Shown here in pieces: positions 58,318 to 64,000 of a stretch of DNA of 64,000 nt (within the stretch, counting starts at the first letter, position 1; every line of letters starts with the position of its first letter). This stretch comes from Pseudomonadota bacterium (GTDB taxonomy: Bacteria; Pseudomonadota; Gammaproteobacteria; Pseudomonadales; Oleiphilaceae), in contig PDPE01000028.1 of the NCBI GenBank assembly GCA_002747395.1, positions 1 to 64,000 on the forward strand, in the 5' to 3' direction. The notes under the pieces were generated by a model. It did no database searches and was not told the DNA's origin. It saw only the letters and a program-made list of their open reading frames with translations. The translations under genes were made by a program, and so were the position numbers.

Positions 58318-59703
58318 TTACAGTTGCTCCAGCATTTGATGCACCAGGTCTTGAAAACGTCGCTCATTGGAGCTCAGATCCTGACCAGTTCCCTCCCTGC
58401 TCCTGATACCAGATTCAAACAACTGATCAAATGTATCCGAGACCAACTGTATTGGCTGTGCAAACAGCCTGGCTGATTCAACCGCCTCCCTGGTTCGCTC
58501 TGCCAGGGTGCGCAGGCCTTCAAATGCACCTGACAACCTGCCTTCATGCCCGGATGGGGAGATTGAAGCAAAGCTTTCATAGGCAGACACCTGGCGAACC
58601 TGAGTTTGCGTCATGCTCAGCGAAAAGCTGGCAAGCTCGGAGGTGTCAATCCCGAGATCAAGAGCAGACTCAAACGCCTCATCCAGATTCCCCGAGAAGA
58701 ACTGCTCCGCGAGTGCATCTGTCCTGGCAAAGAGTTCGTTCAGCGCCTGTAATTCTCCTTCGTCCAGATCACCGTCAACACGGATACTGTACTTGCTCTC
58801 ATAGGCCAACCCTTGCCAGGACTGAAACCCGGAATAGTCATTGGCATCACCGGAGAGCCGAAAATCACCGCTTTTCAAAGATGCTCCCACCTCACTAAAA
58901 AACACGGTCACATTATCTCCATCCCGCGTCCGGACATTGATACCCAGATGCTCGTGATAACCTGTCAGTTCGGAATATCCCGCACGATAAGCGCCACCAG
59001 TGCGCGCCTCATCCGATCGGGCACGACCTTCTGTCGATACAGGGTCGCTGGCATCGTCGCTTTCATCGCCTTGCATAACTTTTTCTTTATCCGCAATAAA
59101 TCTGGCGGAAGACTGATCTGCGGGCACATATTTGCCCCGCAGTTCATCCAGGCCCGTGTTAACAAGAGAGAAACTCTGATCAATCTCCCCTGACAACTCT
59201 TCACTCATCATCGAAAGCGCTTCAATTTGCTCTCTCGCCTGAGCATACCCCGTTTCCACTCCCTTTCTGGCCTGGTCAAGCAATAACCCGAACTTCTCCT
59301 CCGATGCGCCGGATGCCGCTTCCGCTTTCAATCTGCCTTCAACGAAACCCAGCACAGTATTGGCAACATCCTCTGGTGACGGAGGCTCAAAAACTGCCTG
59401 TGGCTGGTACGGAGACGCTTTCGGTCGTGCGATAGACTGCTGCAACTCTGCAAAATGCTCCTTCATGCCGCTGCTCATCGACAATTCCTGAACAAATATC
59501 TGGCGCCCCCGCTGGAGGATGGACCATTCCGAACGCTGAAATTCAACCGGATCAGAAGCCTGAATCTGTGTTGGCTGCAGGCCCCGAGCCCCGGACGACA
59601 CCCTTGTATCGCCCGGATTTTCCAGGTCAAGAGCCGATTGCGCTTTACCCGGCCTGTCTCGACCACCAAAGGCACTGCCAAAAAAATCACCTACACTTTG
59701 CAT
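58318..59703 (-). CDS. DUF5610-like protein
   Basis: 461 aa from the ATG at 59703, preceded by GGGAG; an upstream ATG at 59733 lies in a repeat array. No signal peptide or membrane segment. Residues 230-370 resemble the DUF5610 family (RVDGDLDEGELQALNELFARTDALAEQF). The rest is polar and probably helical. The function is unknown and family membership was judged from memory. Monocistronic with a terminator downstream. Confidence 0.65.
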   Translation of the reverse strand: MQSVGDFFGSAFGGRDRPGKAQSALDLENPGDTRVSSGARGLQPTQIQASDPVEFQRSEWSILQRGRQIFVQELSMSSGMKEHFAELQQSIARPKASPYQPQAVFEPPSPEDVANTVLGFVEGRLKAEAASGASEEKFGLLLDQARKGVETGYAQAREQIEALSMMSEELSGEIDQSFSLVNTGLDELRGKYVPADQSSARFIADKEKVMQGDESDDASDPVSTEGRARSDEARTGGAYRAGYSELTGYHEHLGINVRTRDGDNVTVFFSEVGASLKSGDFRLSGDANDYSGFQSWQGLAYESKYSIRVDGDLDEGELQALNELFARTDALAEQFFSGNLDEAFESALDLGIDTSELASFSLSMTQTQVRQVSAYESFASISPSGHEGRLSGAFEGLRTLAERTREAVESARLFAQPIQLVSDTFDQLFESGIRSREGTGQDLSSNERRFQDLVHQMLEQL

Positions 59704-60018
59704 TTCCAGTCTCCCGCCAAAGCACTTTCTCATTAAAATGCTTTTTCATTAAAACACATGCTCATTAAAATACTTTCTCATCAAGACAGTGTAGCGACTG
59801 AAATAACCGATTCTTTAATAACCGTTGGTAATCAAACACCATAAAAATATAACAGGTCGCTCTTAAAGTCGTTATTCTGACCAGACATCAAATTAACACT
59901 CCCTTCTGAAACATAACCATTGGTTTCTGCGCCTGCATCCATTAAACTTGACCTTGCAAAGCGCATCCTGCCGACCATTTAACCACCAAACAAACCACTA
60001 ACCATCAATCAGCCCATT
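59704..60018. other. Divergent spacer between DUF5610-like gene and RDD gene
   Basis: 315 bp, AT-rich, with a 16-bp tandem array next to the DUF5610-like gene. No further gene or clear promoter boxes are visible. Confidence 0.6.
59718..59781. repeat. 16-bp tandem array, 4 copies, upstream of the DUF5610-like gene
   Basis: Minus-strand units ATGAGAAAGTATTTTA (59781), ATGAGCATGTGTTTTA (59765), ATGAAAAAGCATTTTA (59749) and ATGAGAAAGTGCTTTG (59733) are adjacent and each begins with ATGA. Only the last ATG is in frame with the gene. Confidence 0.93.
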
Positions 60019-60516
60019 ATGATAATCCAGTTCCCGGAATCTCCAGAAGAATTGCAACCTGCAGGGCTCCTCCGCAGGCTGGCAGCAATGCTCTATGACA
60101 CCCTCATTGCCGTTGCCCTGATGATTATCACCACCGGAATGTACAAAATGGTTCAGGCCAAAATAATCGGTGCAGAAGAACTGAAGCGACTGACTGAATC
60201 CGGTGAATTGATCACCGACCCGCTGCTAACGTCGGTTTTGTTTATTACACTCTACTTTTTCTTTGCCTATTTTTGGACAAAAACAGGGCAAACACTGGGT
60301 ATGCAGGTGTGGCATATTCGGATTCAAACCAGTGATGGCAAGTCAATCAGGTGGTCGCAGGCGTTGCTGCGCTTTATGATGGCATGGGTTTCATTTGGCT
60401 GCTTCGGGCTTGGCTATCTCTGGTCTGTCCGGGACAAAAAACACCGCTCCTGGCATGATCATTTTTCCATGTCTGACGTGGTACGAATCCCTAAAAGGAA
60501 TAAAAATAAGGAATAA
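60019..60516 (+). CDS. RDD family membrane protein
   Basis: 165 aa with three membrane helices (about 28-48, 68-90, 118-138). The RDD signature is RRLAAMLYDTLI at the first helix and KTGQTLGMQVWHIRI after the second. Function of the family is largely unknown; some members are Na+/H+ antiporter-like. Converges on lptG with a 4-bp gap. Confidence 0.9.
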   Translation: MIIQFPESPEELQPAGLLRRLAAMLYDTLIAVALMIITTGMYKMVQAKIIGAEELKRLTESGELITDPLLTSVLFITLYFFFAYFWTKTGQTLGMQVWHIRIQTSDGKSIRWSQALLRFMMAWVSFGCFGLGYLWSVRDKKHRSWHDHFSMSDVVRIPKRNKNKE

Positions 60517-60520
60517 AAGG

Positions 60521-61582
60521 TTAGCCTGCCCGACGCATCAGAATGATGCCCACCAATGAACAAATGATGATGGGTACCAATGTGGCCCAGATCGGGTTGA
60601 AGCCGAACACCAGGCTGGATGGCCCCAGCAAATCCTGCATATATTTGAATAGCAGCCCGACAATAATACCGGTAAAAACACGAAACCCCATGGTCACCGA
60701 CCGCAACGGGCCAAATATAAAGGAAATCGCGACCAGTACCAGCACGGCTGTGGTGATCGGCCTGAGCAGTTTTTTCCAGAAGGACATCAAATACCGTGTC
60801 GCATTCAAACCCTGCTCGGACAAATAGTTGGAATAGGCATACAACCCCGATATCGACAGGTTGTCCGGCTTGACAATCAAAAAACTGAGCACTTCCGGTG
60901 ACAGCCTGGCTTCCCACTCCTTCGAATCGGCAAAGGTCTTTTTGGCGGAATGCTGGTCAATTGAAATTTTTTCAACTTTTTCGAGCAGCCACTGCCCCTC
61001 GTGATACAACCCTCTTTCTGCATAAGTAATATCACTCAGCCATTCATTCTCATCAAATGTATACAGGGTAACGCCGTACAGAACCCCACCGGGTTGAACC
61101 GCATTGAAATGCATAAAGGTGTTGTTTTCACGATGCCAGACACCTTTCGAGGAAGCAACCCTGTCCTTCCCGCCTGTGGCAATCGCCTTCTGGCTCTGCG
61201 CGATGCGTTCTGTGTAGGGAGCGATATACTCTCCCAGCAGCAGGCCAACCAGAACCACGACAATGGCGGGCTTCATCGCAGACCAGACAATACGCGCGAT
61301 AGAAACGCCTGCCGCCCTGATAACGACCAGTTCACTATTATTGGCCAGCACCCCCAGACCGATCAGGCTCCCGATAAAGGCCGCCAGGGGCAGGTAATCA
61401 TAAATCCGGCGTGGCAGGGTAATAATGACATAGGTCAGAGCCTCGATCGTACCATAGTCATTTTTGGTATCTTCCAGTTCGGCGATCAGCCCAAACACCA
61501 GATCCAGGGAAATGACGACACCCAGCACCATAATAATGGCGCCAGAAACTGTGGAGACAACATAACGATCAATTTTTCGCAC
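60521..61582 (-). CDS. lptG: LPS export permease LptG
   Basis: 353 aa. Two N-terminal helices, a large periplasmic beta-jellyroll (about 125-260) and four more helices. Starts MRKIDRYVV. With LptF and the LptB ATPase it extracts LPS from the inner membrane. Its start overlaps the lptF end by 14 bp. Confidence 0.95.
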   Translation of the reverse strand: MRKIDRYVVSTVSGAIIMVLGVVISLDLVFGLIAELEDTKNDYGTIEALTYVIITLPRRIYDYLPLAAFIGSLIGLGVLANNSELVVIRAAGVSIARIVWSAMKPAIVVVLVGLLLGEYIAPYTERIAQSQKAIATGGKDRVASSKGVWHRENNTFMHFNAVQPGGVLYGVTLYTFDENEWLSDITYAERGLYHEGQWLLEKVEKISIDQHSAKKTFADSKEWEARLSPEVLSFLIVKPDNLSISGLYAYSNYLSEQGLNATRYLMSFWKKLLRPITTAVLVLVAISFIFGPLRSVTMGFRVFTGIIVGLLFKYMQDLLGPSSLVFGFNPIWATLVPIIICSLVGIILMRRAG

Positions 61583-62681
61583 TGAACCTGTTCCTCAGTT
61601 TATTGCCCCATTCCTTACCATAGAGATTGAATATCGCAATGGAGAAGAAGGATATATGCACCCACCATACACCAATCCACTCGGGAATTTTTTCTTTCTC
61701 TACCCATTTTCGTGAAGCGATTAACAGCCCCAGATAGGTTATATATATAAGCATGGCCGGAAGGAGGTGGAAAAAACGCCCTTGCCGCGGGTTGACCCGG
61801 CTCAGTGAAATAGCCAGCAGGGTGACAACAGGTGCCAGCAGAGGCAGGGATATACGCCACTGCAAGAGTGCACGGTATTTCGGAGAATCAGAGTTCCACA
61901 ATTCATTTGTGCTGATCGCTTCATCTTTTTTCTTGATATTACGTGCTTCCGGAATTTCGATTCTCTGCCCGTAGGTATCAAACTCGAACACCATGAGATC
62001 CAGTTGACCGGGGGCGGCTTCAAAGCGTGCCCCCTTTTCCAGAACCAGATACCGGGAGCCGGTGACCTCATCAAACTGCAAACGACCGGTTTCTGCAACA
62101 GTGACGGCTGATTGCTTGCCATTTTTTGTTGGCACATACATAAAAACGTTTCTCAACTCCTCCTTGCCCTTGCTCAGCGATTCGGTATAAAAAGTTATAT
62201 CGGCCCGTTTCTGAAACCGCCCTTCTGCCAGTAATTCAAATACTGTCAATCTGGCCTGCTCGGCAAATACTTCCTGGGTTTTTTTCATGCCGGCAGGAGC
62301 CAGGTAGAGACTTAACCATGCAACCACTCCGGCTACAGCCAGGGATATCACCAATGTCATGCCGATCAGCCGGTTTTGACTCATTCCACAGGCGTACAGT
62401 ACCGTCATTTCACTTTCCAGATACATCCGCCCGTAGGCCAGAAGAATTCCGATGAACAACCCCAAAGGCAGGATCAGTTCGAGAAAGCCCGGCATCCGAT
62501 AAGCCATAACGGTCAGCAGAACATCACCGGAAATTCCACCCGCTGCCGCCTGAGCAATATATTTAATCAGGCGCCCACTCATAAATATCAGCATAAGCAC
62601 ACCGGAAACGGCAACCATGCTGAGCAAGACCTGTTTTGCGAGATAGTTAAAGACGATAGACAAGGAGATTCCAGAAATCAT
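61569..62681 (-). CDS. lptF: LPS export permease LptF
   Basis: 370 aa from the ATG at 62681; a TTG at 62663 could be the true start, since family members begin close to IVFNYLAKQ. Six helices with a periplasmic domain (about 120-270), including LIFMSGRLIKYIAQAAAGG and LPLGLFIGILLAYGRMY. Partner of LptG. Divergent from pepA, a common arrangement. Confidence 0.94.
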   Translation of the reverse strand: MISGISLSIVFNYLAKQVLLSMVAVSGVLMLIFMSGRLIKYIAQAAAGGISGDVLLTVMAYRMPGFLELILPLGLFIGILLAYGRMYLESEMTVLYACGMSQNRLIGMTLVISLAVAGVVAWLSLYLAPAGMKKTQEVFAEQARLTVFELLAEGRFQKRADITFYTESLSKGKEELRNVFMYVPTKNGKQSAVTVAETGRLQFDEVTGSRYLVLEKGARFEAAPGQLDLMVFEFDTYGQRIEIPEARNIKKKDEAISTNELWNSDSPKYRALLQWRISLPLLAPVVTLLAISLSRVNPRQGRFFHLLPAMLIYITYLGLLIASRKWVEKEKIPEWIGVWWVHISFFSIAIFNLYGKEWGNKLRNRFSAKN

Positions 62682-62872
62682 GGATAAGATGGATATTATG
62701 CGCAATACAACCAGATTTTGAAGCAAATCACAAGTTGTTCGTCCGACTCCAACGCCAGACAACCTGAGACAGGAACGCTTGCGAAAGTGAATCGCAGATT
62801 TGCTCCTTGCGAGTTAGACCACTAGAATGACTCGCAACGTATCATCAACCTGACTCCGGTAGCCATTACGAC

Positions 62873-64000
62873 ATGAACTATAAAATAGCCAAAACCATCT
62901 CTGCAAAAGCCAACATTGACTGTCTCGTTCTGGGGGTCCTCAAACAGGAGCTTGTCTCCGATTTGGGAAAAATTACCGACAAGGCACTGGGCGGTCTGCT
63001 ATCCCGAGCGCTTGACTACGGAGACATCAAATCTGCCGCAGGCAGCACACAGCTTGTTGCACTCCCGGAGAACCAGCCGATCAAGAGAGTTCTGCTGGTT
63101 TCAAACGGTGACCAAAAGGAGGTAAGCCGGCAAGACATTCATAAAACACTGACGGGCTGTTTCTCGGCCCTGAAAGACATCAACGCAAAAAAAATCACCT
63201 TGCCTCTCAGCGAATTTTTGTCCGGTGACCAGTCTTCAAGCCGGATGATTCGGAAAATGGTGGAAATTGCCGAAAGCAGCATTTATCGCTTTGAGGACTT
63301 CAAAAGCGAAAAAGCTCCCTCGATAAAACTCAAAGAAGCCCGAATACTGATTGGCAGCAATGACAACACGGCAGAAGCCTCGCAGGCACTAAAGACCGGC
63401 CTTGCCACAGCCAACGCCATCTCTCTGACAAAAAACCTGGGCAACCTGCCTGGCAATGTGTGTACTCCCTCTTACCTGGCTCAAAAAGCACGAGAGCTGA
63501 GCGAGAAGTATCGTCACATCAAGACTACCGTCATTGAAGAAAAGGAAATGGCCAAACTGGGAATGGGCGCCTTGCTTTCTGTCAGCGCGGGAAGCAGGCA
63601 ACCCGCAAAGCTTATCATTATGGAGTATAAGGGTGGCAAGGCAAAAGACAAACCGCACGTATTGCTTGGCAAAGGCATCACATTTGACTCCGGCGGTATC
63701 AGCCTGAAGCCGGGTGAAGCCATGGACGAAATGAAATACGACATGTGTGGAGCCGCAACCGTATTTGGTGTTATGCAGGCAATGGCCGAGCTCAAGCCGG
63801 AGCTGAACATCACAGGCATGGTCAGTTCCGCTGAAAATATGCCGGGCGGCAAAGCCTCCAAACCAGGCGACATTGTCACCACCATGTCAGGCCAGACCGT
63901 TGAAATTCTGAACACCGATGCCGAAGGCCGCCTGGTACTTTGTGATGCTCTCACCTACGCCGGGAAATTCAAACCGGCCTCTGTCGTCGATATCGCCACG
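62873..64000 (+). CDS. pepA: Leucyl aminopeptidase PepA, 3' end beyond window
   Basis: 376 codons to the window edge. M17 peptidase with two-metal site residues: Lys and Asp in GKGITFDSGGISLKPG (about 262-277) and the family signature NTDAEGRLVL (about 347-356), after the N-terminal macro-like domain. Removes N-terminal residues from peptides and in some bacteria also binds DNA. No truncation other than the window end. Confidence 0.97.
   Translation, partial: MNYKIAKTISAKANIDCLVLGVLKQELVSDLGKITDKALGGLLSRALDYGDIKSAAGSTQLVALPENQPIKRVLLVSNGDQKEVSRQDIHKTLTGCFSALKDINAKKITLPLSEFLSGDQSSSRMIRKMVEIAESSIYRFEDFKSEKAPSIKLKEARILIGSNDNTAEASQALKTGLATANAISLTKNLGNLPGNVCTPSYLAQKARELSEKYRHIKTTVIEEKEMAKLGMGALLSVSAGSRQPAKLIIMEYKGGKAKDKPHVLLGKGITFDSGGISLKPGEAMDEMKYDMCGAATVFGVMQAMAELKPELNITGMVSSAENMPGGKASKPGDIVTTMSGQTVEILNTDAEGRLVLCDALTYAGKFKPASVVDIAT

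Overview
The window comes from a polarly flagellated gammaproteobacterium. Gene content and order match the Pseudomonas/Marinobacter/Hahella-type flagellar regulon: FleQ, FleSR, FlhF, FleN, FliA, the MotCD second stator and a ParA/CheW polar-localisation pair. A Na+-pumping oxaloacetate decarboxylase (oadGAB) and moderate GC suggest a marine or host-associated lineage. The genus is inference; no rRNA or other phylogenetic marker was analysed.

Layout. 1-1368 (minus) is a truncated CheB-CheR fusion. 2.0-7.9 kb (plus) carries a GGDEF/degenerate-EAL protein, a YgiQ radical-SAM protein and an AMP-forming acyl-CoA synthetase. From 8.0 to 48.9 kb nearly everything is on the minus strand. Read in transcriptional order: fliT, fleQ, fleS, fleR, fliE-F-G-H-I-J; then a STAS/CheY/CheA block ending in a broken cheR; then hsbA-hsbR-hptB; then fliK, fliL-M-N-O-P-Q-R-flhB, flhA, flhF, fleN, fliA, cheY, cheZ, cheA, cheB, motC, motD, parA and a long CheW-domain gene. 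The filament genes (fliC, flaG, fliD, fliS) that normally precede fliT are absent, and oadGAB occupies the next position. 53.4-62.7 kb is mostly housekeeping: tRNA-Arg(ACG), tRNA-Ser(GCT), csrA, lysC, alaS, a DUF5610-like gene, an RDD membrane protein (plus strand), lptG and lptF. Divergent from lptF is a truncated pepA running off the right edge.

How it works together. FleQ with sigma-54 should drive fleSR and the structural operons. I read sigma-54 -24/-12 elements with exact GG-N10-GC spacing upstream of fleS, fliE, fliK, fliL and flhA. FlhF/FleN set flagellar place and number, FliA drives late genes, CheY/Z/A/B with MotCD steer and power rotation, and HptB-HsbR-HsbA probably links two-component input to anti-sigma or c-di-GMP control.

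Most unusual: (i) three tandem copies, period 21 bp, of the sigma-54 promoter in front of flhA; (ii) many other intergenic spacers of the flagellar locus carry their own unrelated 14-19 bp tandem array, and several of these duplicate the downstream start codon; (iii) a perfect 17-bp-arm hairpin inside the fleS coding sequence; (iv) a second CheA/CheY/STAS module whose cheR is decayed and which has no CheW or receptor nearby.
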